Shown: positions 17,495-26,372 of the stretch, piece after piece
Numbering within the stretch: position 1 is the first letter of the stretch
Layout of the letters: every line of letters starts with the position of its first letter
From: Telluria sp042683405
Lineage (GTDB): Bacteria > Pseudomonadota > Gammaproteobacteria > Burkholderiales > Burkholderiaceae_D
DNA length: 64,000 bases
NCBI RefSeq assembly: GCF_042683405.1
Contig: NZ_JBHUJS010000010.1
Coordinates: 124,001-188,000, forward strand
Reading direction: 5' to 3'
Translations under genes and position numbers: made by a program
Notes under the pieces: generated by a model
What the model was told of the DNA's origin: nothing
The model's input: only the letters and a program-made list of their open reading frames with translations
Databases searched by the model: none

Positions 17495-18976
17495 ATGCTT
17501 TCCCATCCAACCGACCTTGCCGGGCGCAGGGCACAAGTCGCCCAGGCCTTGCTGGCGCGCCTTCCATCCCACGTAGTGCTGCACGATCCTGAGGACACCC
17601 GTCCATACGAATGCGACGGCCTGACCGCCTACCGTCGGCTGCCGATGATCGTGACGCTGCCCGAAAGCGAAGCCGAGGTGCTGTCCATCCTGGCGGTCTG
17701 CCGCGAACTGGGCGTGCGCATCGTGCCGCGCGGCGCGGGCACCGGCCTGTCGGGCGGCGCGATGCCGATCGAGGATGGCGTGGTGCTCTCGACTGCGCGC
17801 CTGAACCGCATCGTGCGCATGGACCCGTATGGCCGGCTGGCGGTCGTGCAGCCGGGCGTGCGCAACCTGGCGATCTCCGAAGCGGCCGCGCCGTATGGCC
17901 TGTACTACGCACCCGACCCGTCCTCGCAGATCGCCTGCACCATCGGCGGCAACGTGGCCGAAAACTCGGGCGGCGTGCACTGCCTGAAATACGGCCTGAC
18001 CGTCCACAATGTGCTGCGCGTGCGCGTGGCCACCATCGAAGGCGATGTGGTCGAGCTGGGCGGGGAAGCGCTGGATGCGCCAGGTCTCGACCTGCTGTCC
18101 GTGTTCATCGGATCGGAAGGCATGCTCGGCATCGTCACCGAAGTCACCGTGAAACTGGTCCCCAAGCCGTCCGTCGCGCGCGTCATCATGGCCTCGTTCG
18201 ACGACGTGGTCACGGGCGGCAATGCGGTAGCCAGCGTGATCGCGGCCGGCATCATCCCGGCCGGCCTGGAGATGATGGACGGCACCTCGGTGCGCATGGT
18301 CGAGCCGTTCGTGAAAGCGGGCTACGACACCGGCGCGGCAGCGATCCTGCTGTGCGAAGCGGACGGCACGCCGGACGAGGTGGAAGAGGAAATCGCGCGC
18401 ATGAGCGAGGTGCTGTCGTGCGCCGGCGCCACCGCGATCGCCGTGTCCACCAGCGAGTCCGAACGCATGCGCTTCTGGTCCGGCCGCAAGAACGCTTTCC
18501 CGGCGGCCGGGCGCATCTCGCCGGACTACTACTGCATGGACGGCACCATCCCGCGCAAGAACCTCGCGCAGGTACTGACCCGCATCGAGCAGATGGAAGC
18601 GAAGTACGGACTGCGCTGCGCCAACGTGTTCCACGCCGGCGACGGCAACCTGCATCCGCTGATCCTGTTCGACGCGAACAAGCCGGACGAGTTCGAGCGC
18701 GCGGAGGCGTTCGGCGCCGAGATCCTGGAGCTGTGCGTGGAAGTCGGCGGCACGATCACCGGCGAGCATGGCGTCGGCGTCGAGAAGATCGGCTCGATGT
18801 GCGTGCAGTTCGCGCGCGCGGAGCTGGACGCCTTCTTCGACGTGAAGCGCGCCTTCGATCCGCCGTTCCTGCTTAACCCGGACAAGGCCATTCCCACGCT
18901 GAACCGCTGCGCCGAATTCGGCAAGATGCACGTGGCCGCCGGGCAGCTCAAATTCGCGCACCTGCCGCGCTTCTGA
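17495..18976 (+). CDS. glcD: Glycolate oxidase subunit GlcD (FAD-linked)
   Basis: 493 residues, matching GlcD. The PCMH-type FAD domain shows PRGAGTGLSGGAMP and a GGNVAENSGGVHCLKYGLT segment, and the C-terminal cap ends with HAGDGNLHPLILFD and GGTITGEHGVGVEK, hallmarks of the GlcD/D-lactate dehydrogenase family. With GlcE and GlcF it oxidises glycolate to glyoxylate and passes electrons to the membrane quinone pool. First gene of a tight glcDEF operon; no glcC regulator is adjacent. Confidence 0.96.
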   Translation: MLSHPTDLAGRRAQVAQALLARLPSHVVLHDPEDTRPYECDGLTAYRRLPMIVTLPESEAEVLSILAVCRELGVRIVPRGAGTGLSGGAMPIEDGVVLSTARLNRIVRMDPYGRLAVVQPGVRNLAISEAAAPYGLYYAPDPSSQIACTIGGNVAENSGGVHCLKYGLTVHNVLRVRVATIEGDVVELGGEALDAPGLDLLSVFIGSEGMLGIVTEVTVKLVPKPSVARVIMASFDDVVTGGNAVASVIAAGIIPAGLEMMDGTSVRMVEPFVKAGYDTGAAAILLCEADGTPDEVEEEIARMSEVLSCAGATAIAVSTSESERMRFWSGRKNAFPAAGRISPDYYCMDGTIPRKNLAQVLTRIEQMEAKYGLRCANVFHAGDGNLHPLILFDANKPDEFERAEAFGAEILELCVEVGGTITGEHGVGVEKIGSMCVQFARAELDAFFDVKRAFDPPFLLNPDKAIPTLNRCAEFGKMHVAAGQLKFAHLPRF

Positions 18977-18990
18977 CGAGGTTCCAACAA

Positions 18991-20037
18991 ATGCAGGACG
19001 TGATCGAACAATTCCGCGAACGTGTACTCCACGGCCGGCCGCTGCGCATCCGCGGCGGAGGCACCAAGGACTTCTACGGCCAGCCGCCTGCGGGCGAGGT
19101 GCTCGATACGCGCGCATACAGCGGCATCATCGACTATGAGCCGACCGAACTGGTCATCACAGCACGGTCGGGTACACCGCTGGCGCAGATCGAAGCCGTG
19201 CTGGCGGAGCGCGGGCAGATGCTGGCTTTCGAGCCGCCCCATTTCGGGGGCGGCGCCACGCTGGGCGGCGCGATCGCCAGCGGCCTGTCCGGCCCGCGCC
19301 GCGCCAGCAGCGGCGCGGTACGCGACTTCGTGCTGGGCGTGGTCATGATGGATGCGAAAGGCGAGGTACTGCGCTTTGGCGGGCAGGTGATGAAGAACGT
19401 CGCCGGCTACGACGTCACGCGCCTGATGGCCGGTTCGCTCGGCACGCTGGGGCTCATGCTCGAGCACTCGGTCAAGGTCCTGCCGCGGCCCGTGGCCGAA
19501 ACCACGCTGCGTTTCGAGCTCAGTGAAGGCGACGCGCTGCGCACGCTGAACCTGTGGGCGGGCAAGCCTTTGCCGGTGTCCGCAACCTGCTGGCACGATG
19601 GCGTGCTGTCGGTGCGGCTGTCGGGCGCGCACGCGGCAGTCGAGGCGGCACTGCGTACGCTGGGCGGGGAGCGCGTCGATGATGCCGGCGGCTTCTGGGC
19701 CGGCCTGCGCGAGCAGCGCCACGCCTTCTTCGAGGGAGAGCAAGCGCTGTGGCGCCTGTCGCTGCCATCGACCGCCGCACCGCTCGACCTGCGCGGGCCG
19801 CAGCTGATCGAGTGGGGCGGAGCGCAGCGCTGGCTCAGGGCCGATGCCAACGAGGCCATCGCGCACGGCGTCCGCCGCGCCGCCGCCATCGCGGGCGGGC
19901 ACGCGACCCTGTTCAGGGCCGGCGACAAGTCGGCAGGCGTGTTCCACCCGCTGCCGCCCGCACTCGCCAGGATCAACCAGCGCATGAAGGACGCATTCGA
20001 CCCTTCGAACATGTTCAACCCGGGACGGATGTTCTGA
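18991..20037 (+). CDS. glcE: Glycolate oxidase subunit GlcE (FAD-binding)
   Basis: 348 residues, typical of GlcE. It contains a single FAD-binding PCMH-type domain: RIRGGGTKDFYG near residue 20, TPLAQIEAVLAERGQMLAFEPPHFG, GGAIASGLSGPRRASSGAVRDFVLG. The extended C-terminal cap ends in DPSNMFNPGRMF, a signature also found in related FAD oxidases. It is a required partner of GlcD. It starts 14 bases after glcD and its TGA overlaps the glcF ATG by one base (TGATG). Confidence 0.95.
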   Translation: MQDVIEQFRERVLHGRPLRIRGGGTKDFYGQPPAGEVLDTRAYSGIIDYEPTELVITARSGTPLAQIEAVLAERGQMLAFEPPHFGGGATLGGAIASGLSGPRRASSGAVRDFVLGVVMMDAKGEVLRFGGQVMKNVAGYDVTRLMAGSLGTLGLMLEHSVKVLPRPVAETTLRFELSEGDALRTLNLWAGKPLPVSATCWHDGVLSVRLSGAHAAVEAALRTLGGERVDDAGGFWAGLREQRHAFFEGEQALWRLSLPSTAAPLDLRGPQLIEWGGAQRWLRADANEAIAHGVRRAAAIAGGHATLFRAGDKSAGVFHPLPPALARINQRMKDAFDPSNMFNPGRMF

Positions 20038-21257
20038 TGCAAACCAATCTCGCCGATTTCATCAAAGGCACCGCCGAAGGCCGCGAGGCCGAAGAGATCC
20101 TGCGCGCCTGCGTGCACTGCGGCTTCTGTACCGCGACCTGCCCGACCTACCAGGTGCTGGGCGACGAGCTCGATGGCCCGCGCGGGCGCATCTACCTGAT
20201 CAAGCAGGTGCTGGAAGGGGCGCAGCCGACCCGCAAGACGCAGCTGCACCTGGACCGCTGCCTGACCTGCCGCAATTGCGAAACCACGTGCCCGTCGGGC
20301 GTGCGTTACGGCCGCCTGGTCGACATCGGCCGCCGCGTGGTCGATTCGATGGTGCCGCGTCCGGCAGCCGACCGCGTCAGGCGCACCATGCTCAAGGAAG
20401 CGCTGCCGCGCAAGTGGCTGTTCACGCCGGCGTACCGGACCGGCAAGGCGGTTCGCGGCGTGCTGCCCGCGTCCCTGCAAGCCAAGCTGCCTGATACTGC
20501 CCCGGTGGGACAGTGGCCGCAACGCACGCATGCGCGCAAGATGCTGCTGCTCGACGGCTGCGTGCAGCCGGCCATGTCGCCCAATATCAATGCCGCAGCG
20601 GCGCGCGTGCTGGACGCTGTCGGAGTCGAGCTGGTCGTGGCGCCCAGGGCCGGCTGCTGCGGCGCGCTGCGTTTCCACCTGAACGACCAGGACGCGGGAC
20701 TGGACGACATGCGGCGCAATATCGACGCGTGGTGGCCGTACGTGAACGACGTGGAAGCGATCGTGATGACGGCGTCGGGATGCGGCGTGACCGTGAAGGA
20801 GTACGGCCACCTGCTCGCGCATGACGAAGCATATGCGCACAAGGCGCGCGCGATCTCGGACCTGGCCGTGGACCTGTCGGAGCTGATGCCTCAGTTCGAG
20901 GCGCAGCTGGCGGAACTGGTGCGCGAGCGTCCGGCGGGGAGGGTGGCTTACCATCCGCCGTGCACGCTGCAGCATGGCCAGCAGATCCGAGGCAAGGTCG
21001 AGGGCGTTCTGCGCGCGGCGGGCGTCGAGGTGACGCTGTGCGCGGACAGCCATCTGTGCTGCGGGTCGGCAGGGACGTACTCGGTACTGCATCCGGAAAT
21101 TGCGAACGAGCTGCGCGACCGCAAGCTGGCGAACCTGGAAGCGGAGCGGCCGGCCCGCATCGTGTCGGCGAATATCGGCTGCATCACGCACCTGCAGTCG
21201 GGGACCGCGACGCCGGTCGAGCACTGGATCGAGCTCCTCGACCGCGCACTGGGCTGA
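20037..21257 (+). CDS. glcF: Glycolate oxidase iron-sulfur subunit GlcF
   Basis: 406 residues; the start at 20037 is coupled to glcE through TGATG. Two 4Fe-4S ferredoxin motifs lie in the N-terminal 100 residues (CVHCGFCTATCPTY and CLTCRNCETTCPSG). Two CCG domains follow, with the signatures GCCGALRFH and HLCCGSAGTYS. It relays electrons from the FAD subunits to quinone. The C-terminal end IELLDRAL matches GlcF proteins. Short GC-rich gap downstream before convergent gpx. Confidence 0.96.
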   Translation: MQTNLADFIKGTAEGREAEEILRACVHCGFCTATCPTYQVLGDELDGPRGRIYLIKQVLEGAQPTRKTQLHLDRCLTCRNCETTCPSGVRYGRLVDIGRRVVDSMVPRPAADRVRRTMLKEALPRKWLFTPAYRTGKAVRGVLPASLQAKLPDTAPVGQWPQRTHARKMLLLDGCVQPAMSPNINAAAARVLDAVGVELVVAPRAGCCGALRFHLNDQDAGLDDMRRNIDAWWPYVNDVEAIVMTASGCGVTVKEYGHLLAHDEAYAHKARAISDLAVDLSELMPQFEAQLAELVRERPAGRVAYHPPCTLQHGQQIRGKVEGVLRAAGVEVTLCADSHLCCGSAGTYSVLHPEIANELRDRKLANLEAERPARIVSANIGCITHLQSGTATPVEHWIELLDRALG

Positions 21258-21287
21258 CGCGTCATCCCCGCGGACGCGCAGGTACGT

Positions 21288-21773
21288 CTACTCTTCGGCT
21301 AATAGCTTTTCGATGTCGGCGCGGAGCTCGTCCGGGCCGGTTTGCGGCGCGTAGCGCTGCACCACCTGTCCATCGCGCCCGACCAGGAACTTGGTGAAGT
21401 TCCACTTGATCGCCTGCGTGCCGAGCACGCCGGGCGCCTGCTTCTTCAGGAAGCGGAACAGGGGATGCGCGCCGTTGCCGTTGACATCCACCTTGGCGAA
21501 CATCGGGAATGTGACCCCGAAGTTCTTTTCGCAGAATTCGCCAATCTGCTGTTCCGACCCCGGCTCCTGCCCCCGGAACTGGTTGCAGGGGAAGCCCAGC
21601 ACCACCAGCCCGCGCCCGCGGTATTCCTCGTACAGCCGCTCCAGCGCCTTGTACTGCGGCGTGAACACGCACTCGCTGGCCGTGTTCACGACCAGCAGCA
21701 CGCGGCCGCGGTACTGCGAAAGGTCGACCGCTTCGCCGCCGAGCGCCGTGGCGCTGAAGTCGAACGCATCCAC
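21288..21773 (-). CDS. Glutathione peroxidase family protein
   Basis: 161 residues. The redox Cys35 is in NTASECVFTPQY (Cys form rather than selenocysteine), and the second conserved motif GFPCNQFRGQEPG supplies the catalytic Gln. WNFTKFLVGRDGQV with the Trp-Asn pair follows, completing the tetrad. It reduces hydrogen peroxide and organic peroxides; bacterial Cys members usually use thioredoxin. The start is a GTG at 21773, three bases after the pilU stop, so it may be read from the pilTU transcript. OxyR is encoded nearby at 27.6 kb, but I see no recognisable OxyR site here. Confidence 0.93.
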   Translation of the reverse strand: MDAFDFSATALGGEAVDLSQYRGRVLLVVNTASECVFTPQYKALERLYEEYRGRGLVVLGFPCNQFRGQEPGSEQQIGEFCEKNFGVTFPMFAKVDVNGNGAHPLFRFLKKQAPGVLGTQAIKWNFTKFLVGRDGQVVQRYAPQTGPDELRADIEKLLAEE

Positions 21774-21776
21774 GCT

Positions 21777-22913
21777 TTACACCAGCCCGAGGTGTTCCGT
21801 GCCCGCCGACAGGTCGCGGTCCTTCGACGCCTTGCCGTTCAGCTTGATGGTCAGGCGCAGGTCGTTGACCGAGTCCGCGTTGCGCAGCGCGTCTTCGTAG
21901 GTGATCTTGTCCGCCTCGTGCAGGTCGAACAGCGCCTGGTCGAAGGTCTGCATGCCCAGCTCGCGCGACTTCTTCATGATCTCCTTGATCTCGTGGACTT
22001 CGCCCTTGAAGATCAGGTCCGAGATCAGCGGGGAGTTGAGCATGATCTCGATCGCGACCACGCGACCCTTGGCGCCTTTCTTCGGAATCAGGCGCTGCGA
22101 GATCAGGCCCTTGAGGTTGAGCGATAGGTCCATCAGCAGCTGCTGGCGGCGCTCTTCCGGGAAGAAGTTGATGATGCGGTCGAGCGCCTGGTTGGCGCTG
22201 TTCGCGTGCAGTGTCGCCAGGCACAGGTGGCCGGTTTCCGCGAACGCGATCGCATGTTCCATCGTCTCGCGGTCGCGGATCTCGCCGATCTGGATCACGT
22301 CCGGCGCCTGGCGCAGGGAGTTCTTCAGCGCCGCCTCGAACGACTCGGTGTCCACCCCGACTTCACGCTGCGTGATCACGCAGTTCTTGTGCGGGTGGAC
22401 GTATTCGACCGGATCTTCGATGGTCAGGATGTGGCCGTAGCTGTTCTCGTTGCGGTAGCCGACCATTGCCGCCATCGTGGTCGATTTGCCGGAGCCCGTG
22501 GCGCCCACCATGATCACCAGTCCACGCTTGGTCATGATGACGTCCTTGAGCACCGGCGGCAGGTCGAGGTCTTCCAGCTTCGGGATGGTGGTGGTGATCA
22601 CGCGGATCACCATGCCCACGCAGCTCATCTGAACGAAAGCGGAGACACGGAAGCGCCCCAGGTCGCCCGGGCTGATCGCGAAGTTCGCTTCCTTGGACAG
22701 TTCGAAGCCGGCGGTCTGCTTGTCGTTCATGATCGAGCGCGCCAGGTCGGACGTGTGGCTGGCCGTCAGCGCCTGGTTCGACACCGGCGTGACCTTGCCG
22801 TCGATCTTGATCGCAGGCGGGAAGCCGGCGGTGATGAACAGGTCCGACCCGCCTTTGCTGACCATCAGGCGCAGCAGGTCGAACATGAATTTTGATGCCT
22901 GGTCGCGTTCCAT
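21777..22913 (-). CDS. pilU: Type IV pilus retraction accessory ATPase PilU
   Basis: 378 residues, the length of PilU. Walker A is GATGSGKSTT, the Asp-box is ITIEDPVEYVH, Walker B lies in DVIQIGEIRDRETMEHAIAFAETGH, and the His box is CLATLHANSANQALDRI. The C-terminal region reads LNSPLISDLIFKGEVHEIKEIM, in place of the AIRNLIRE signature of PilT, which marks it as PilU. It forms a hexameric ATPase that assists PilT-dependent pilus retraction in the cytoplasm. It follows pilT by 15 bases on the same strand. Confidence 0.95.
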   Translation of the reverse strand: MERDQASKFMFDLLRLMVSKGGSDLFITAGFPPAIKIDGKVTPVSNQALTASHTSDLARSIMNDKQTAGFELSKEANFAISPGDLGRFRVSAFVQMSCVGMVIRVITTTIPKLEDLDLPPVLKDVIMTKRGLVIMVGATGSGKSTTMAAMVGYRNENSYGHILTIEDPVEYVHPHKNCVITQREVGVDTESFEAALKNSLRQAPDVIQIGEIRDRETMEHAIAFAETGHLCLATLHANSANQALDRIINFFPEERRQQLLMDLSLNLKGLISQRLIPKKGAKGRVVAIEIMLNSPLISDLIFKGEVHEIKEIMKKSRELGMQTFDQALFDLHEADKITYEDALRNADSVNDLRLTIKLNGKASKDRDLSAGTEHLGLV

Positions 22914-22928
22914 TTATTGTTGTTCCAA

Positions 22929-23972
22929 TCAGCCGGGGAAGTTTTCGGGGATCTTCGCGTACGCGCGGGCGGCGGCCGACGAGATGACGTTGCGGCGCAC
23001 GAGGTCCGACAGGTTCTGGTCCAGCGTTTGCATGCCGACCGAGGAACCGGTCTGGATCGCCGAGTACATCTGCGCGATCTTCGCTTCGCGGATCAGGTTG
23101 CGGATCGCCGGCGTGCCCACCATGATTTCGTGCGCGGCCACGCGGCCGTTGCCGTCCTTGGTCTTGAGCAGGGTCTGCGAGATCACGGCCTGCAGCGATT
23201 CGGACAGCATCGCGCGCACCATTTCCTTTTCGTCGGCGGGGAACACATCGACGATACGGTCGATAGTCTTGGCGGCGGAGGAGGTGTGCAGCGTGCCGAA
23301 CACCAGGTGGCCGGTTTCAGCGGCGGACAGCGCCAGGCGGATGGTCTCCAGGTCGCGCAGTTCGCCGACCAGGATCGCGTCCGGGTCTTCGCGCAGCGCC
23401 GAGCGCAGCGCGTTGTTGAAGGACAGCGTGTGCGGGCCGACTTCGCGCTGGTTGATCAGGCACTTCTTCGATTCGTGCACGAACTCGATCGGATCTTCGA
23501 TGGTGAGGATGTGGCCGTATTCGTTCTCGTTCAGGTGGTTGACCATCGCGGCCAGCGTCGTCGATTTGCCGGAACCGGTCGGACCGGTCACCAGCACCAG
23601 GCCGCGCGGGCGCAGCGCGAACTCGGCAAAGATCCTCGGCGCGTTCAGGTCTTCCAGGCTCAGGATCTTCGATGGAATCGTCCGCAGCACGGCGGCCGCG
23701 CCGCGGCCCTGGTTGTAGGCGTTGACGCGGAAGCGCGCCAGGCCCGGAATCTCGAACGAAAAGTCGCATTCGAGCACTTCCTCGTACTGCTTGCGCTGGC
23801 CATCGTTCATGATGTCGTACACCATGCTGTGCACATCCTTGTGCTCGAGCGGCGGCAGGTTGATGCGGCGCACGTCGCCGTGCACGCGGATCATCGGCGG
23901 CAGCCCGGCCGACAGGTGCAGGTCGGAGGCCTTGTTCTTGACTGAGAAAGCGAGGAGTTCGGAGATGTCCAT
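22929..23972 (-). CDS. pilT: Type IV pilus retraction ATPase PilT
   Basis: 347 residues, as in Pseudomonas PilT. Start MDISELLAFSVKNKASDLHLSAGLPP is family-typical. Walker A GPTGSGKSTT, ILTIEDPIEFVH, and VGELRDLETIRLALSAAETGHLVFGTLHTSSAAKTIDRI are all present. The PilT-specific AIRNLIREAKIAQMYSAIQTG motif near residue 290 is intact. It powers pilus retraction and twitching. It heads a pilT-pilU operon, divergent from yggS, an arrangement also known from Pseudomonas. Confidence 0.97.
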   Translation of the reverse strand: MDISELLAFSVKNKASDLHLSAGLPPMIRVHGDVRRINLPPLEHKDVHSMVYDIMNDGQRKQYEEVLECDFSFEIPGLARFRVNAYNQGRGAAAVLRTIPSKILSLEDLNAPRIFAEFALRPRGLVLVTGPTGSGKSTTLAAMVNHLNENEYGHILTIEDPIEFVHESKKCLINQREVGPHTLSFNNALRSALREDPDAILVGELRDLETIRLALSAAETGHLVFGTLHTSSAAKTIDRIVDVFPADEKEMVRAMLSESLQAVISQTLLKTKDGNGRVAAHEIMVGTPAIRNLIREAKIAQMYSAIQTGSSVGMQTLDQNLSDLVRRNVISSAAARAYAKIPENFPG

Positions 23973-24051
23973 TTATAATCCTGTACCGTGGATGGGCGTC
24001 CTGTGCGGACGCGCGCACGCATCCGACGGACCAATGCCCGCTTAAACGATT

Positions 24052-24750
24052 ATGTCCACAATCGCCAACAACTTGCAAGCAGTCGATGCCGACATTTCCG
24101 CAGCGGCGCAGGCCGCGCAGCGCAGCCGCGAGAGCGTGCGCCTGCTCGCGGTATCCAAGACGTTCGGACCCGACGCCGTGCTGGAAGCGCTGCGCGCCGG
24201 CCAGAGCGCGTTCGGCGAAAACTATGTGCAGGAAGCGCTGGACAAGATCGCTGCGCTGGAGGGCCACGGCATCGAGTGGCATTTCATCGGCCCCATCCAG
24301 AGCAACAAGACGCGGCCGATCGCCAACCACTTCGACTGGGTGCACACGGTCGAGCGGCTGAAGATCGCGCAGCGCCTGTCGGAACAGCGCGAGGCGGGCC
24401 GCGGGCCGCTGAACATTTGCCTTCAGGTTAACGTTAGTGGCGAAGAGAGCAAGAGCGGCTGCACGCCGGAAGAGCTGCCCGCGCTGGCCGACGCGGTGCG
24501 CGCGCTACCGAACCTGCGACTGCGCGGGTTGATGGCGATACCGGAACCGGAAACCGACTACGACAAGCAGCGCGCTTCGTTCCGCAAGCTGCGCAATCTG
24601 TTCGACCAGTTGAATGCGCAGGGCTTCGGCCTCGATACGCTGTCGATGGGGATGTCGGCCGACATGGCCGCCGCGGTGGCCGAGGGCGCGACCATCGTGC
24701 GCGTCGGCAGCGCGATCTTCGGCGCGCGCAGCTACCCACAGGAGCGATGA
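24052..24750 (+). CDS. yggS: YggS-family PLP-binding protein (PLP homeostasis)
   Basis: 232 residues, usual for YggS/PROSC. PLP lysine motif LLAVSKTFG (about residue 36), FGENYVQEALDKI, WHFIGPIQSNKTRPIANHFDWVHT, and the C-terminal phosphate-binding LSMGMSADMAAAVAEGATIVRVGSAIFG are all there. The single-domain alanine-racemase-like fold binds PLP without known catalysis and keeps vitamin B6 and amino-acid pools balanced. The stop codon overlaps the proC start as TGATG, matching the widespread yggS-proC pair. Confidence 0.96.
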   Translation: MSTIANNLQAVDADISAAAQAAQRSRESVRLLAVSKTFGPDAVLEALRAGQSAFGENYVQEALDKIAALEGHGIEWHFIGPIQSNKTRPIANHFDWVHTVERLKIAQRLSEQREAGRGPLNICLQVNVSGEESKSGCTPEELPALADAVRALPNLRLRGLMAIPEPETDYDKQRASFRKLRNLFDQLNAQGFGLDTLSMGMSADMAAAVAEGATIVRVGSAIFGARSYPQER

Positions 24751-25565
24751 TGAAGATTGCATTTATCGGCGGCGGCAACATGGCCACTGCCCTGATCGCG
24801 GGCCTGGCAGGCAGGCTGCTGCCGGGGGCGAACATCCATGTGGTGGACCCCAGTGAAGAGGCGCTGGCGCGGCTGGCGTCGAGCTATGGCGTGACGACCG
24901 CGCAGTCCATCGACAACAGCGTGGGCGCCTGCGACGTCGTGGTGCTGGCAGTGAAACCGCAGCAGATGCGCGATGTCGCCGCCGCGCTGGCGCCGCAGCT
25001 GACAGCCGGACCGCTAGTGCTGTCGATTGCCGCGGGCATTCGCGCGGCCGACTTGTCGCGCTGGCTGGGCGGCTATGGCGCGATCGTGCGCACGATGCCG
25101 AACACGCCCGCGCTGATCGGCAAAGGCATCACCGGCATGGTGGCGACTGGCAGCGTCAGCGAACTGCAGCGCGTGGCGGCGGACGACATCATGAAGGCCG
25201 TTGGCCAGACCGTGTGGCTGGACGACGAGGTGCTGATCGATCCTGTGACGGCCATTTCGGGCAGCGGGCCGGCCTATGTGTTCTACTTCATCGAGGCGAT
25301 GCAGCAGGCGGCCGAAGAGATGGGGTTAAGCGCGGAGCAGGGCAGGCAGCTGGCGCTGGAGACTTTCACGGGGGCGGCGCAGCTTGCGGCGCAGTCGCCC
25401 GATCCGGTGACGGTGCTGCGCGAACGTGTCACGTCGAAGGGCGGCACCACGCACGCGGCCATCAGCAGCATGGAGGCGGCCGGCGTGAAAGCCGCGATCG
25501 TCGCGGCGGTGAAGGCAGCCGCGCACCGTGGCCGCGAGCTGGGCGACCAGCTCGGCGCCGACTAA
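24750..25565 (+). CDS. proC: Pyrroline-5-carboxylate reductase
   Basis: 271 residues from the ATG at 24750, five bases after AGGAG; another ATG directly upstream (24747) is a poorer fit. Rossmann motif MKIAFIGGGNMATALIAGL binds NADPH. The C-terminal signature DPVTAISGSGPAYVFYFIEAM and PDPVTVLRERVTSKGGTTHAAI form the substrate-binding part. It makes proline from pyrroline-5-carboxylate. It is the second gene of yggS-proC and ends just before a nested inverted-repeat element. Confidence 0.97.
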   Translation: MKIAFIGGGNMATALIAGLAGRLLPGANIHVVDPSEEALARLASSYGVTTAQSIDNSVGACDVVVLAVKPQQMRDVAAALAPQLTAGPLVLSIAAGIRAADLSRWLGGYGAIVRTMPNTPALIGKGITGMVATGSVSELQRVAADDIMKAVGQTVWLDDEVLIDPVTAISGSGPAYVFYFIEAMQQAAEEMGLSAEQGRQLALETFTGAAQLAAQSPDPVTVLRERVTSKGGTTHAAISSMEAAGVKAAIVAAVKAAAHRGRELGDQLGAD

Positions 25566-25570
25566 GACCA

Positions 25571-25676
25571 GGATATACCCCCCTGTTTTTCGACGAGCCA
25601 AAAAAAAACGGCATATACCCCAGGGGGGTATATGCCTGACTTTGCTGCACAGCGCGATCCCCCCCGGGGTATATCC
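25571..25676. repeat. Nested inverted-repeat element GGATATACCCC...GGGGTATATCC
   Basis: Outer 11-bp arms (25571-25581 and 25666-25676) bracket an inner perfect palindrome with 12-bp arms GGCATATACCCC/GGGGTATATGCC (25610-25636). All four arms are variants of the same GGNATATACCCC sequence, so the 106-base element looks built from one short repeat. It exactly fills the gap between the convergent proC and YqjK-like genes. Confidence 0.85.
25600..25636 (-). terminator. Rho-independent terminator for the 26.7-25.7 kb minus-strand cluster
   Basis: Read on the minus strand, the 12-bp stem at 25610-25636 with a 3-base loop is followed by one base pair and a run of nine T (25600-25608 are A on the plus strand). 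Confidence 0.8.
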
Positions 25677-26008
25677 TAGAGCGGCGCGTGATCCGGATCC
25701 GGGCTGGCCGCGCGGGCGCTGCGGATGGTGGAGAGCAGGCCGCCGACCACCTTCCACGCGCCGGCGGCGGCCGTGATCAGCGGTATCGCGCGCTTCGGCC
25801 GCATGAGGAGGAACCCCACGACTGCGCCGGCCACGGCCAGCGGCACCGCGATGTTCCCGCCAAAGCGCTCGCGCACCGAAGCCAGCATGCCGGCCGGCTT
25901 CGACACGGGCGACCTGAGCTCCGCCAGGGCGGAACGCGCATCGCCGCGCTGCAGTTCGCAGGTTGCAATCAGCGCTTCGCGGCGCTGCGCCAGCGTCATC
26001 TTATCCAT
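25676..26008 (-). CDS. Small membrane protein, YqjK-like
   Basis: 110 residues, starting at 26008 with GAGGGGG upstream and overlapping the preceding gene by eight bases. The N-terminal half is charged (TLAQRREALIATCELQRGD), followed by a hydrophobic helix (NIAVPLAVAGAVVGFLLMRP) and a Pro/Asp tail. Position and layout match the YqjK member of the YqjD-YqjE-YqjK cluster of enterobacteria, whose function is unknown. Last gene of a three-gene run, ending at a strong terminator. Confidence 0.75.
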   Translation of the reverse strand: MDKMTLAQRREALIATCELQRGDARSALAELRSPVSKPAGMLASVRERFGGNIAVPLAVAGAVVGFLLMRPKRAIPLITAAAGAWKVVGGLLSTIRSARAASPDPDHAPL

Positions 26009-26369
26009 GGTGCCCCCTCACGCAGTCCACGTCCTTGCGCAGTTCGGCCAGCGTATGCGACAGCAGCGCGGGCTTCGACCTGATCTCGGACTTCACCTTC
26101 ATCATGAGCAGGATCGCCCCGAACCCGTACAGGATCGCCAGCAGTCCGGTGGCGAGCAGCGGGTGCTCCTCCCAGAACAGCAGGATGACGAAGAAGGTCA
26201 CCAGCACCACGGTCATCGCCGCCAGGAACAGCGCCATCAGCGACAGCACCAGGTAGCGCAGCATGCGCTGCGCTTCTTCCTGCAGCTCCACCGACGCCAG
26301 CTCCACGCGGGTCTGCACCATCGCCACCAGCGTGGCGCCCAGTCGTCCTGCGGATTCGAAGATCGACAC
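26001..26369 (-). CDS. YqjE-like phage-holin-family membrane protein
   Basis: 122 residues with an N-terminal amphipathic helix rich in Glu (VQTRVELASVELQEEAQRM) and two adjacent TM helices (about residues 38-60 and 70-88), the layout of the YqjE/Phage_holin_3_6 family. These small inner-membrane proteins are encoded beside YqjD-like proteins and are not linked to phage lysis. Three-base gap from the upstream DUF883 gene and eight-base overlap with the next, so co-translation is likely. Confidence 0.85.
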   Translation of the reverse strand: MSIFESAGRLGATLVAMVQTRVELASVELQEEAQRMLRYLVLSLMALFLAAMTVVLVTFFVILLFWEEHPLLATGLLAILYGFGAILLMMKVKSEIRSKPALLSHTLAELRKDVDCVRGHHG

Positions 26370-26372
26370 GGC

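Noticed and set aside
17423..19117. Upstream extension of the adenosyltransferase frame to about 748 codons
   Set aside because: Runs antisense through glcD; the PduO family begins at the ATG at 17422.
26001..26369. Prophage remnant (phage holin family label)
   Set aside because: The protein belongs to the chromosomal YqjD-YqjE-YqjK cluster; no other phage genes are present.
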